Shown here piece after piece: positions 26,988 through 35,953 of a stretch of 64,000 nt of DNA. A program made the position numbers and the translations under genes. The notes beneath the pieces were generated by a model that saw nothing but the letters and a program-made list of their open reading frames with translations, was not told the DNA's origin and searched no databases. Numbering within the stretch: the first letter of the stretch is position 1; every line of letters begins with the position of its first letter. This stretch comes from a bacterium. GTDB taxonomy: Bacteria; Chloroflexota; Dormibacteria; Aeolococcales; Bog-877. Where the stretch lies: NCBI GenBank assembly GCA_021795235.1, contig JAJYPP010000003.1, positions 1 to 64,000 of the forward strand, given 5' to 3'.

Positions 26988-27617
26988 ATGAGCGACGCGT
27001 TAACCCCCAGGCAACAGGAGATCGTTGACTACCTGCGCTCCCGAGCTCGACGCGGCGAGTACCCTCCCTCGGTTAGAGAGATTGGGTTAGCGGTCGGGCT
27101 GAGTTCGAGTTCCACGGTCCAGAACCATCTCAACGTCATGGAACGCAAGGGTGCGATCCGCCGGGATCCGACCAAGTCCAGGACCGTCAGCCTGACCGAC
27201 TCATTCGGGGAGCGGCTGCCTGCATTCTCCCTCCCCTTGGTGGGACAGGTGGCCGCGGGAGCCCCGATCCTGGCCGAGCAGAATATCGAGGATCACATCG
27301 CCCTCGGTCCCCAGATCGCCAGCGACGAAGGCTCCTTCGTCCTCAAGGTCAACGGGGACAGCATGATCGGAGACGGCATCTTCGACGGTGACCTGGTCGT
27401 GGTCAAGCCCGGCACCGACTCCGCCAACGGGGCGCTGGCGGTGGTCCGCATCGACAATGCCACCACCGGCGAGGCCGAGGTCACGGTCAAGCGCTTCTAC
27501 CGGGAGTCGGGACGGGTCCGCTTGCAACCCTCCAACCCGGCATACGAACCGATCATCACCAAAGACGCCAAGGTCGAGGGCAAGGTCACCGCGGTGATCC
27601 GCCTGCTGCACCAATAG
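26988..27617 (+). CDS. lexA: SOS repressor LexA
   Basis: LexA represses DNA-damage genes and cleaves itself when bound to RecA filaments. The N-terminal winged helix is LTPRQQEIVDYLRSRARRGE then PPSVREIGLAVGLSSSSTVQNHL. The cleavage site is Ala90-Gly91 in QVAAGAP, with the catalytic Ser125 in NGDSMIGDG and Lys168 in VTVKRF. The 209-aa length is normal. ATG at 26988 follows GGAGG by 6 nt; the much longer upstream frame is spurious. The gene is autoregulated through the boxes just upstream and ends at a bidirectional hairpin shared with hflX. Confidence 0.96.
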   Translation: MSDALTPRQQEIVDYLRSRARRGEYPPSVREIGLAVGLSSSSTVQNHLNVMERKGAIRRDPTKSRTVSLTDSFGERLPAFSLPLVGQVAAGAPILAEQNIEDHIALGPQIASDEGSFVLKVNGDSMIGDGIFDGDLVVVKPGTDSANGALAVVRIDNATTGEAEVTVKRFYRESGRVRLQPSNPAYEPIITKDAKVEGKVTAVIRLLHQ

Positions 27618-27624
27618 CCGACCG

Positions 27625-27659
27625 GAGCCACCCCCGCGATCAGGCGAGGGGTGGCTCCG
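27625..27659. terminator. Bidirectional terminator hairpin between lexA and hflX
   Basis: GGAGCCACCCC (27625-27635) pairs perfectly with GGGGTGGCTCC (27649-27659). It lies between convergent lexA and hflX and overlaps the last codons of hflX. No long T-run is present. Confidence 0.7.
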
Positions 27660-29004
27660 CCAGCGGGTCCATATCCGCCGCAGCCATCAGTCTCGCCAGC
27701 TGGGCCCCCAGGGAATGTGGCACTCGCCCTCGTACCCGGACTCCGCTGGCAGTGAACTGCTCCGCCTCCACCACCCCATAGCGGCGCCAGCGGGTGAGCA
27801 CCTGGAGGTGGTGGTACGGGATGGTGGCCTCGACCACCTCCATCTCCCGACTGAGGGCTTCTCCGATCTTCTCCCGCAGGTCACCGAGACCCTGTCCGGT
27901 CTCGGCGCTCACCAACTGGCTCGCCAGGTAGGGCTCGGGGGCGAACATCTGCAGCCTGAGACGCGACTCAGGCGAACAGAGGTCAGACTTGTTGACGGCC
28001 AGCAGCATGGGCTTTTCCGCCAGCCCCATCTCATCCAGGGTCTGGTGCACGGTCTCCAGGCGCCGCTCGGCGCCCGCCCGGCTGGCATCCAGAACATGGA
28101 TGATCAGGTCCGCCTCCTTGACCTCCTCCAGGGTCGCGTGGAAGGCTGCCACCAGTTCGTGGGGGAGCTTCTGGATGAATCCGACGGTGTCCACCAGGAG
28201 ACAGGGTTGACCACCCGGCAACCGCACCGCCCGGGTGGTGGGATCCAGGGTCGCGAAGAGCTGGTTCTCGGCCAGGGCACCACCACGGGTGAGGGCGTTC
28301 AGCAGGGAGGACTTGCCTGCATTGGTGTAGCCCACCAATGCCACTGATCGAAACGGCAGGCGTCGGCGCCCAGCCCGGTGCAGCGCTCGCTCCTCGGCCA
28401 ACTGCTTGATCGCGCGCTCCAGCGACGCCAAGCGGGTCCTGATCCGCCGCCGGTCGGTCTCCAACTTCTGCTCGCCGGGGCCCCGGGTCCCGATCCCACC
28501 GCCGGGGCGCGACAGGCTGACGGAGCCAGCCAGCCTGGGCAGCAGGTGGCGCAACTGGGCGGCCTCCACCTGGATGCGGCCCTCCCGGGAGCGGGCGTGC
28601 TGGGCGAAGATGTCCAGGATCAACCCGGTGCGGTCGACCACGGCGACCCCGGTCGCCTCCTCCAGGTTGCGCTGCTGCCGAGGTGAGAGCTCGTCGTTGG
28701 CAATCAGGAGACTGAAGTCGAGCGTCTCGCGCAGGGAGGCCACCTCCTCCACCTTGCCCCGCCCGAAGTAGAGCGACGGATCCACCTGTGCCCGCCGTTG
28801 GATATCCGAGCCCACGATCTGTGCCCCAGCCGTCTGAGCGAGCTCGCGCAGCTCCTCCATTTCCTGCTCCACCGTCGCCATCGCGGCCTCGTTGGAAGCC
28901 CAACCGAGGAGGAAGGCTCGCTCTCCACGAGCCTGCAGAGACTCGTCGAAGACCGTGAACCGGCCCGGGCCCAGGGATGCTCCTCTCGCCCGCCGCTCCT
29001 TCAA
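27640..29004 (-). CDS. hflX: Ribosome-associated GTPase HflX
   Basis: HflX is a GTPase that binds and splits stalled ribosomes, notably under heat or antibiotic stress. The N-terminal HflX domain (AGAQIVGSDIQRRAQVDPSL...YFGRGKVEEVA) is followed by the glycine-rich linker RPGGGIGTRGPGE and the G domain: GYTNAGKSSLLNALT (G1), VDTVGFIQKLP (G3) and LAVNKSDL (G4). At 454 aa it has an N-terminal extension of about 25 residues. The TTG start at 29004 overlaps the miaA stop (TTGA), so it is translationally coupled to miaA, as in many bacteria. Confidence 0.94.
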   Translation of the reverse strand: MKERRARGASLGPGRFTVFDESLQARGERAFLLGWASNEAAMATVEQEMEELRELAQTAGAQIVGSDIQRRAQVDPSLYFGRGKVEEVASLRETLDFSLLIANDELSPRQQRNLEEATGVAVVDRTGLILDIFAQHARSREGRIQVEAAQLRHLLPRLAGSVSLSRPGGGIGTRGPGEQKLETDRRRIRTRLASLERAIKQLAEERALHRAGRRRLPFRSVALVGYTNAGKSSLLNALTRGGALAENQLFATLDPTTRAVRLPGGQPCLLVDTVGFIQKLPHELVAAFHATLEEVKEADLIIHVLDASRAGAERRLETVHQTLDEMGLAEKPMLLAVNKSDLCSPESRLRLQMFAPEPYLASQLVSAETGQGLGDLREKIGEALSREMEVVEATIPYHHLQVLTRWRRYGVVEAEQFTASGVRVRGRVPHSLGAQLARLMAAADMDPLAEPPLA

Positions 29005-29918
29005 CCTCGCTCCTCTCCAAACCGCTGGCCGACGAGGGCGAGTGCTCTCCCGACCAGCGCCTCATGTTCAGCGTCGGCGTCTATCCATACCAGATCCGGC
29101 TCCCTGCGAAGCCAGGTCATCTGGGCTCGAGCGTAGCGCCAGGTGCGGCGGATGACCTCGCGGAGTGCTTCCTCCCTGGTCAACTCGCCACTCATCCACC
29201 CCAAGACCTCTGCATACCCGATGGCAGCCCCGGCGATCTCGGATCGACCGTGCCCGGATTGGAGCAGGTCCTCCACCTCCTGCCGAAGCTCCGGGCCCAG
29301 GATGCGCTCGGAGCGCAAGAGGATCCTGTGGCGGAGGTCCGCCGCGCCAACCTCGCAGCCGATCCGCACCGCCGTCCAGTCGCCTGGCCGCCGCGCCGGA
29401 ACTCTCCCCCGCCGGGCCAGCTCCAGCGCCCTACCCACCCGTCTGGGGTTGCGCTGATCCAGCTGGAGATAGCGTGCGGGCGCGACCCTTCGTATTTCGG
29501 CGAGAGCCTGGGCGGCATCGACAGGGTCAACGGGAGCTGGAGCCTCTGCCACCAAGGCATCGCCTCCGAAGTCGAAACCCTCCAGCAGTGCTCGGATGTA
29601 GAGACCAGTCCCGCCGACCAGAATGGGGAGTCGCCCCCGCGCCCAGATGTCCCGCACTTGAGCTGCGGCCAACTGCACGAAGTTGGCAACTGTGAAGCGA
29701 TCGCCGAGCCGCCGCCAGTCGAGTCCGTGGCAGACCACTTCCCCCAGCTCCGAGGGCGACGGTTTGCAGACCCCCACCGCCAACTCCGAGATGGCCTGGC
29801 GCGAGTCGGCGTTGATCAGCTCTGCCCCGAGAGCCCTGGCCATAGCGACGGCGAGTCCGGTCTTCCCAGACGCCGTCGGGCCCATCACCGCCACCACCTG
29901 CCCTGACCGGCTCGTCAT
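29001..29918 (-). CDS. miaA: tRNA dimethylallyltransferase MiaA
   Basis: MiaA transfers a dimethylallyl group to N6 of A37 in tRNAs reading UNN codons; MiaB, encoded in the same operon, then methylthiolates the product. The P-loop VMGPTASGKTGLAVA, the DSRQ motif (NADSRQAISELAVG) and VGGTGLYIRALLEG are intact. ATG at 29918 gives 305 aa and overlaps the mutL stop (ATGA). The longer frame to 30107 lies inside mutL and is not used. Confidence 0.95.
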   Translation of the reverse strand: MTSRSGQVVAVMGPTASGKTGLAVAMARALGAELINADSRQAISELAVGVCKPSPSELGEVVCHGLDWRRLGDRFTVANFVQLAAAQVRDIWARGRLPILVGGTGLYIRALLEGFDFGGDALVAEAPAPVDPVDAAQALAEIRRVAPARYLQLDQRNPRRVGRALELARRGRVPARRPGDWTAVRIGCEVGAADLRHRILLRSERILGPELRQEVEDLLQSGHGRSEIAGAAIGYAEVLGWMSGELTREEALREVIRRTWRYARAQMTWLRREPDLVWIDADAEHEALVGRALALVGQRFGEERG

Positions 29919-31645
29919 CGCCGTTGGAACGCTGTCAGCAACTGCGACTCCGACAGCAGCAGCACGGCGGGCCGACCATGAGGACAGGTGATCGCGCCCT
30001 CGGTGGCGGCCAGATCCTTGAGCAACCTCGACGCCTCCACCTCGCCCACCCGGTCCCCGAAGCGGATGGCACTGTGGCAGGCCAGGGACGCAGCCACCCG
30101 GTGCCACCGGTCGGCCTCCCCTGCCCCACCGTGCTCCGCGATCTCCAGCAGGTCAAGAACGGCCTGGGGAATCGCCGCGACGGGGAGCTCGACCGGAGCC
30201 GCGCTACACCGCACCGTGGTCTCCCCAAACTGCTCCAGCTGGAAGCCCATGCTGAGCAGGTCCAGTCCAGCGTCGGTGGCCCGGTCTAGGGCACCCACCT
30301 CGGTCGCGATCAGGATCGGATCCAACAAGCCCTGGGAGGCATGCGCCTGCCGAGAACCATTCCGCAGCTCCGCCAGCCATCTCTGGTAGAGGACCTTCTC
30401 ATGAGCCGCATGCTGGTCAATGACAGCCAGCCCTGACGGGGTTTGGGCCACCAGGTACCGCTGGTGGGCCTGCCCCAGAAAGATCCACGAGGCCAGCTCG
30501 GCCAGGCTCGCCGCCCTCGCGGCTTCCCCCCTGGAGGCTGGGACCTCCGCCTCTCCGAACTGAGGAATGGGCAGCTGTTCAGCGATCTGGTCTGGGGCGC
30601 CGGTCGTGGCAGACGAGATGGGAAAGGAGCGAGGGCTGACCTGCTGGAGAGCCGTCCAGCACCCTCGCTGCACCAGTTCGAAGACCACCCTCTCATCTCG
30701 AAACCGAACCTCACGTTTGGCCGGATGGACATTCACATCCACCAACCCGGGGTCGCACCCGATGTCGAGGACCGCCAGCGGAAAGCGGTCTGCCGGAAGG
30801 ATGCCCCGGTACGCGGCCGATATCGCCGCCTCAATACCTCGGTGATGGATGCGCCGGCCGTTGACCATCGCCACCATCCCCTGACGGGTCGGACGGGCGA
30901 CCTCGGGCGCCCCTATCAGGCCAACCACGGTCATCTCTTGGTCGGCATGGGCGACCTCCAGCAAGACGGAACCGGACTCCCGGCCGAAAACGGCGGTCAC
31001 CGCCTCGGCCAGCGACCCAGAGCCGCTTGAGGAAAACACCCGTCGCCCTTGGGACCGTAGCTGGAACTTGACGTCGGGGCGGCTAAGTGCCGCGTCGGCG
31101 ACGACCCTGCTGCAGGCGGCGGCCTCGGCCCGCGGCGAGCGCAGGAAGGCGCGTCTGGCAGGAAGGCTGTGGAACAGGTCGCGTGCGGTGATGGCGGTAC
31201 CAACCGCGGCGGAGGTCACGCTGGGGCCGCGCCGCTGCTCGCCTTCGATGGTGAGGGAATGGGCGCGCCCGCCGTCTCCAGCCCGGCTGACCACGGTCAC
31301 TCGCGATACCGCTGCGATGCTCGCCAGGGCCTCACCTCGGAAGCCCAGGGTGCGCAGACGCTCGAGATCTTCGATCGCGGTGAGCTTACTGGTGGCATGC
31401 CGATGGAAGGCCACCTCCAGCTCCGCGGGAGCCATCCCGGATCCATCATCCACGACCCGGATCAGATCGACACCTCCACCCTCGATTTCCACCTCGACCC
31501 GCCGAGCCCCCGCGTCGAGCGCGTTCTCCACCAACTCCTTCACCGCGGCCGCAGGCCGATCGATGACCTCGCCCGCGGCGATCGCCTCGGCCACCACGGG
31601 GTCAAGGACTCGGATGCGCCTGCCCGGTGGCCCGGCCCTGTTCAA
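29915..31645 (-). CDS. mutL: DNA mismatch repair protein MutL
   Basis: MutL couples mismatch recognition by MutS to strand incision. The GHKL ATPase motifs are clear: ELVENALDAGA, VDDGSGM and TLGFRGEALASI. The C-terminal domain keeps CPHGRP and a form of the ACxxS motif (LACHSAIRF). The endonuclease motif DQHA-x2-E-x4-E appears as DQHAAHEKVLYQ: the last Glu is Gln. TTG at 31645 is the apparent start, giving 576 aa. It lies 10 nt after mutS and overlaps miaA. Confidence 0.94.
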   Translation of the reverse strand: MNRAGPPGRRIRVLDPVVAEAIAAGEVIDRPAAAVKELVENALDAGARRVEVEIEGGGVDLIRVVDDGSGMAPAELEVAFHRHATSKLTAIEDLERLRTLGFRGEALASIAAVSRVTVVSRAGDGGRAHSLTIEGEQRRGPSVTSAAVGTAITARDLFHSLPARRAFLRSPRAEAAACSRVVADAALSRPDVKFQLRSQGRRVFSSSGSGSLAEAVTAVFGRESGSVLLEVAHADQEMTVVGLIGAPEVARPTRQGMVAMVNGRRIHHRGIEAAISAAYRGILPADRFPLAVLDIGCDPGLVDVNVHPAKREVRFRDERVVFELVQRGCWTALQQVSPRSFPISSATTGAPDQIAEQLPIPQFGEAEVPASRGEAARAASLAELASWIFLGQAHQRYLVAQTPSGLAVIDQHAAHEKVLYQRWLAELRNGSRQAHASQGLLDPILIATEVGALDRATDAGLDLLSMGFQLEQFGETTVRCSAAPVELPVAAIPQAVLDLLEIAEHGGAGEADRWHRVAASLACHSAIRFGDRVGEVEASRLLKDLAATEGAITCPHGRPAVLLLSESQLLTAFQRR

Positions 31646-31655
31646 GCTCTGGTGC

Positions 31656-34268
31656 TCACGCGTGCGCCTGCCACTCCGCCAGCTTCTGCAGGGCTTCCAG
31701 CGGGGTCATGCTGTCGACCTTGATCGCCCGCAGCTCCTCCATCACGGGGTGGGAGGTCGTCAGCGGCAGCGCCATCTGCTCCCCCGCCGGCGCCTCCTGG
31801 CCCAGCGGTCGGGCCGCTTCCAGGTCGACCAAGATGGCTCTCGCCCTGGCCACGACCTCCTCGGGTATGCCCGCCAGCCTGGCGACGTGGATTCCGTATG
31901 AGCGGTCGGCTCCGCCAGGGACGATCGTGTGCAGGAAGGTGACGTCCCCGCCGTCGGGATCTTCAAAGACCTCGGCACGGTAGTTGCGCAGGGCGGGCAG
32001 GCGGGCGAGCTCCGTCAGCTCGTGGTAGTGGGTGGAAAAGAGGGTGCGGGCGGCGACCCGAGGGTCGTCGTGGAGATGCTCCAGAATCGCCTGGGCTAGG
32101 CTCATGCCGTCGTAGGTGCTGGTGCCCCGTCCCACCTCGTCAAGTACCAAGAGGCTTCTGGGAGTGGCGCGCTCGAGGATCTGGGCCACCTCACTCATCT
32201 CCACCATGAAGGTGCTGCGACCTCCTGCCAGGTCGTCCTGGGCCCCGACCCTGGTGAAAATCCGGTCCACCAGGCCCCAGCGGGCGCCCTTGCACGGCAC
32301 CGCGGAACCGATCTGGCCGAGCAGACAGATGAGAGCCACCTGCCGCAGAAAGGTCGACTTGCCGGCCATGTTCGGTCCGGTGATCAGCCAGATGCGTTCG
32401 GTCTCGCCATCCATCAACACGTCGTTGGGGACGAACCGGCCGGGACCCAGGGCGTCCTCGACCAGAGGGTGCCGGCTCTGGCGCAAATCCAGTGACTTGC
32501 CGGAATCGATCTCCGGCATCACCCATCCCAGGTCGGAGCCAACCTCGGCCAGGGTGAGCAGGCAGTCAAGTTCAGCCATCGCCGCACTGCAGCGACCCAA
32601 CTCCTGGGCTGCCTGCGCTGTCATCTCCAGCAACTCCCGGAGCAGGACCTGTTCCCGCGCCAGCGCCCGCTCGCGGGCGGTGAGGACGATGGCCTCCTGG
32701 TCCTTCATCTCCGCCGTCACGTAGCGCTCGGCTCCGACCAGGGTCTGCCGGCGCATGTACTCGGATGGCAGACCCCCGGCCCGCGACCCGCGAACCTCCA
32801 GGTAGTAGCCAAAGACACGGTTGTAACCGACCTTCAGCCCCTTGATCCCGGTGCGCTCCCGCTCCCTCGCCTCCAGTTGCGAGATGTACTCCCGAGCCGC
32901 TGCCCCCCCTTCCACGATCTGATCCAGCTCCTGGTCGTACCCGCTGCGGATGAACCCCCCATCTCGCGCCAGGACGGGGGCTTCGTCGACCAGGGCTGCC
33001 GCGATCCGCTCCGCCACCCCGATCGGCGCCATCATCAGCTCCGGCTGTAGGGCACGCACTCTGCTGGCGGTGATTGAGTCGAGCAGCCCTGAGACCTCGG
33101 GGAGTTGGCTGATCGTGTGGGCCAGCTGCTGAAGATCCCGCGGCCCGGCCAGACCGTGCGTGCAGCGCGACGTCAACCTCTCCAGATCCCGACACCCTCG
33201 GAGCCGGGCGCGAACCTCGCCACGGCACTGCTGTCGCTCCAGCATCTCCGAAACCGCCACCTGCCGCGCCTGTAACCGCTCGAGATCGACCAGAGGGGAC
33301 TGTACCCAGCTCCGCAGCAGACGCCCGCCCGGTGCTGTAGTGGTGCGGTCAAGCAGGTTGAGCAAGGATCGGCCCTCCTGGGACGCCGGCTCCAGCAGTT
33401 CCAGGTTCCGGACCGTGCTGTGATCCAGCTCCATGACCTGCCCGGGCATCCACCAGGCAACCCTGAGCCCGGACGACTCCAACGAGAGGCTGCCAGCGTA
33501 GCCGTGGGCCGCGACCCCAGCCATGGCCTGCAGGGCGGCGTCGAGGAGACCGGCAGGGCCCTGCCGCGGCGCCTCGGTGCCAGCCAGCTTCAGAAGACGG
33601 CGACCGGCCTCGACAGAGAAGGCCGCCAAGGGCAGGCGGGTGCAGGCCAGCCCGGGCAGCTCGGGGGTGGTGACATCCGTCGCGGCCAGGACGACCTCTG
33701 CCACATCCCATGAGCGCAGCTCATCGAGCAGAGCGGCCGTGCCCGAGTGGCCCGCTCGAAACGAGAGGAAGCACTCAGCAGAGCTGAAGTCGACCACCGC
33801 GAGTCCGGTCCCCTCCGTAGTTGCCACGATCCCGGCACAGCGCCTGGGCAGCTTGGGATCCAGCAGTGAGTCCTCCACCAGAGTCCCCGGGGTGAGCACC
33901 CGCACCACCCTTCTGGCCACCAGCTTGCCCCCCTTGGCGGGAGCCTCCACCTGGTCGCAAATTGCGACCCTCCTCCCTGCCCCCAGCAGCCTGGCCGCGT
34001 AGGTCTGAACGCTGTGGTGGGGCATACCGCACATCGGCACTCGACCTCCTCGACCGAAGTCGCGGCCAGTGAGAGTCAGGCCCAGCAGGTGCGACGCCTC
34101 GACCGCGTCGTCGCCGAAGATCTCGAAGAAATCCCCCAGGCGGAACAAGACCATGCAGTCCGGATGCTCGCGCTTGGAGGAGAGGTACTGGCGCAGAGCG
34201 GGAGTCTCTTTGGCCGCTCCCAGCTGTCGAGCGCCGGCCGAAGTGTCGCTGACCTGAGTACCCGGCAT
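31656..34268 (-). CDS. mutS: DNA mismatch repair protein MutS
   Basis: MutS recognises mismatches and small loops. The N-terminal mismatch-binding domain has GDFFEIFGDDA, which keeps the wedge F-x-E residues. The C-terminal ABC-type ATPase has GPNMAGKSTFLRQ (Walker A), a Walker B region with LLVLDEVGRGTSTYDG, and FSTHYHELTEL. ATG at 34268 gives 870 aa, the normal size, and its A is shared with the last base of the miaB stop. The frame upstream to 34352 is inside miaB. Confidence 0.96.
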   Translation of the reverse strand: MPGTQVSDTSAGARQLGAAKETPALRQYLSSKREHPDCMVLFRLGDFFEIFGDDAVEASHLLGLTLTGRDFGRGGRVPMCGMPHHSVQTYAARLLGAGRRVAICDQVEAPAKGGKLVARRVVRVLTPGTLVEDSLLDPKLPRRCAGIVATTEGTGLAVVDFSSAECFLSFRAGHSGTAALLDELRSWDVAEVVLAATDVTTPELPGLACTRLPLAAFSVEAGRRLLKLAGTEAPRQGPAGLLDAALQAMAGVAAHGYAGSLSLESSGLRVAWWMPGQVMELDHSTVRNLELLEPASQEGRSLLNLLDRTTTAPGGRLLRSWVQSPLVDLERLQARQVAVSEMLERQQCRGEVRARLRGCRDLERLTSRCTHGLAGPRDLQQLAHTISQLPEVSGLLDSITASRVRALQPELMMAPIGVAERIAAALVDEAPVLARDGGFIRSGYDQELDQIVEGGAAAREYISQLEARERERTGIKGLKVGYNRVFGYYLEVRGSRAGGLPSEYMRRQTLVGAERYVTAEMKDQEAIVLTARERALAREQVLLRELLEMTAQAAQELGRCSAAMAELDCLLTLAEVGSDLGWVMPEIDSGKSLDLRQSRHPLVEDALGPGRFVPNDVLMDGETERIWLITGPNMAGKSTFLRQVALICLLGQIGSAVPCKGARWGLVDRIFTRVGAQDDLAGGRSTFMVEMSEVAQILERATPRSLLVLDEVGRGTSTYDGMSLAQAILEHLHDDPRVAARTLFSTHYHELTELARLPALRNYRAEVFEDPDGGDVTFLHTIVPGGADRSYGIHVARLAGIPEEVVARARAILVDLEAARPLGQEAPAGEQMALPLTTSHPVMEELRAIKVDSMTPLEALQKLAEWQAHA

Positions 34269-35587
34269 CAGCCGGCGGCGAGCTGCCAAGCCGTGGCGGA
34301 GGTCACCGTGAGCGACAGCACATCGCCCGCCCCAGCTGGGGCGTCCGACCAAACCAGCCGACCCTGCCGGGTGCGCCCGAACGGCCTGCCGTCCTGGCCC
34401 AACCCCTCCACCAGAACCTCGACCTGAGATCCCACCAGAGCCTGGTTGCGGCGGTGACTGATCCCTCGCTGGAGGTCCAGAACCCGATGGAGCCGTTCGC
34501 TCTTCACCTCGCGAGGAATGTCGTCGGCACGCCGGTAAGCGGCGGTGCCGGGCCGGGGCGAATAGGCCTGGATGTGCACCGTGTCAAATTGAACGGTCTC
34601 CAGCATGTGGTAGGTGGCCTCGAACTCCGCCTCCGTCTCGCCGCAGAATCCCACGATGATGTCGGTCGTCAGAGCGATACCCGGCACCCGTCTGCGGGCT
34701 CGCTCCAGGATGCGCAGGTACTCGGCCACGCTGTACTCGCGCTTCATCCGCCGCAGGCAGGAGTCGCTGCCCGACTGGACCGGCAGGTGCAGCTGTTCGC
34801 AGGCCGTGCCCAGCTCGGCGATGGCGGAGAAGAGATCCGGGGACGCATTGCGCGGGTGCGAGGTCAAAAAACGCATCCTCCTCAGGCCGGGGACACGGTC
34901 GACTAGGCGCATCAGCTCCGGCAGTCCAGCGCCGCTGTCCGGGTCCCGATACGAGTTGACGTTCTGCCCCAGCAACGTGATCTCCGCCACCCCGCGCCCC
35001 ACCAGGCGACGGGCGTCGGCCTCGATCTCCTCTGCCGGTCGGCTGAGCTCCCGCCCGCGGACGAAGGGCACGATGCAATAGGTGCACATCTCGTTGCACC
35101 CCAGAATGACCGGCAGATAGGCGCAGAGCCGATCCGAGGCCGGCAGCGGCACCGGGCCCTGGAGCGCACCCTGGTACAGATCCCGGACCCGAGCCAGGAA
35201 ACCGTCGGGCTCGCGCATGTCGAAGACGTAGTCCAGATGACGGAAGCGCCGCAGCAGTTCGCCACCATGCTCTCCCACCATGCAACCGGTGACGGCGATT
35301 GCCCGACCGGGGCGGTCCCGCTTCCAAGCCTTGAGCTCCCCCAGCTTGGCGTTGGCCTTGTCCTCGGCGTGCTGGCGAACGGCGCAGGTGACCAGCACCG
35401 TGAGATCCGCCTCGGCGAGGTCGGCTCCGGGCCTGAGCCCGATCTCCGCAAACGCCTCACTCAGAGCGTCGGCATCGGCGGTGTTCATCTGGCATCCGAT
35501 CTGCCAGATGTGGACGCGCGGAGCCCCGTCGCCACTGACGACGATGGGCTCTCGGTGCGGTGCCGCCTCTGCCATCGGCAGCGGCAT
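34268..35587 (-). CDS. miaB: tRNA-2-methylthio-N6-dimethylallyladenosine synthase MiaB
   Basis: MiaB is a radical-SAM methylthiotransferase acting on the tRNA product of MiaA. The N-terminal domain (WQIGCQMNTADADAL, with further Cys in VTCAVRQHAEDKAN and TGCMV) binds the auxiliary cluster. LGCNEMCTYCIVPFVRG carries the radical-SAM C-x3-C-x2-C motif. A TRAM RNA-binding domain forms the C-terminus. ATG at 35587 gives 439 aa and starts 29 nt after spoVS; ATG at 35575 is an alternative. The frame further upstream overlaps spoVS. Confidence 0.94.
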   Translation of the reverse strand: MPLPMAEAAPHREPIVVSGDGAPRVHIWQIGCQMNTADADALSEAFAEIGLRPGADLAEADLTVLVTCAVRQHAEDKANAKLGELKAWKRDRPGRAIAVTGCMVGEHGGELLRRFRHLDYVFDMREPDGFLARVRDLYQGALQGPVPLPASDRLCAYLPVILGCNEMCTYCIVPFVRGRELSRPAEEIEADARRLVGRGVAEITLLGQNVNSYRDPDSGAGLPELMRLVDRVPGLRRMRFLTSHPRNASPDLFSAIAELGTACEQLHLPVQSGSDSCLRRMKREYSVAEYLRILERARRRVPGIALTTDIIVGFCGETEAEFEATYHMLETVQFDTVHIQAYSPRPGTAAYRRADDIPREVKSERLHRVLDLQRGISHRRNQALVGSQVEVLVEGLGQDGRPFGRTRQGRLVWSDAPAGAGDVLSLTVTSATAWQLAAG

Positions 35588-35616
35588 GAAGCGATTGCCG
35601 GCCCTGACCGCAGCCG

Positions 35617-35922
35617 TCAGCGGACCTCCACCATGAGCCGGATCCCGGTCCGTTCCTCGCCGTCGATGCAGATGTCGATGAAGGATGGGATGCACACCAG
35701 GTCGAGTCCACCGGCAGCCACATACCCACGGGAGATCGCGATGGCCTTGACCGCCTGGTTGATGGCCCCGGCCCCGATCGCCTGAATCTCCACTTTGTGC
35801 TCGGTTCTGACCACGCCCGCGATCGCTCCTGCAACCTTGACCGGCTGGGAGGTGGCGGAGACCTTAAGTACTTCCACTGGGGTGGCGGCGCTCCCGCCGG
35901 TGGACGGAGGATGGATTGACAA
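35617..35922 (-). CDS. spoVS: Stage V sporulation protein S (SpoVS-like)
   Basis: This is a small Alba-like protein, almost the whole length being the SpoVS domain: VEVLKVSATSQPVKVAGAIA, AIGAGAINQAVKAIAI and CIPSFIDICIDGEERTGIRL. SpoVS affects septation and spore coat formation in Bacillus but is also present in many non-sporulating bacteria such as Deinococcus and Chloroflexota, where its role is unknown. The frame starts with TTG at 35922; a GTG at 35874, at V-E-V-L-K-V-S-A, matches the usual family start. It heads the miaB-mutS-mutL-miaA-hflX run, as in some Chloroflexota. Confidence 0.9.
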   Translation of the reverse strand: MSIHPPSTGGSAATPVEVLKVSATSQPVKVAGAIAGVVRTEHKVEIQAIGAGAINQAVKAIAISRGYVAAGGLDLVCIPSFIDICIDGEERTGIRLMVEVR

Positions 35923-35953
35923 CTTAATTGCTTACCTGATCGTGAAGAGGATT

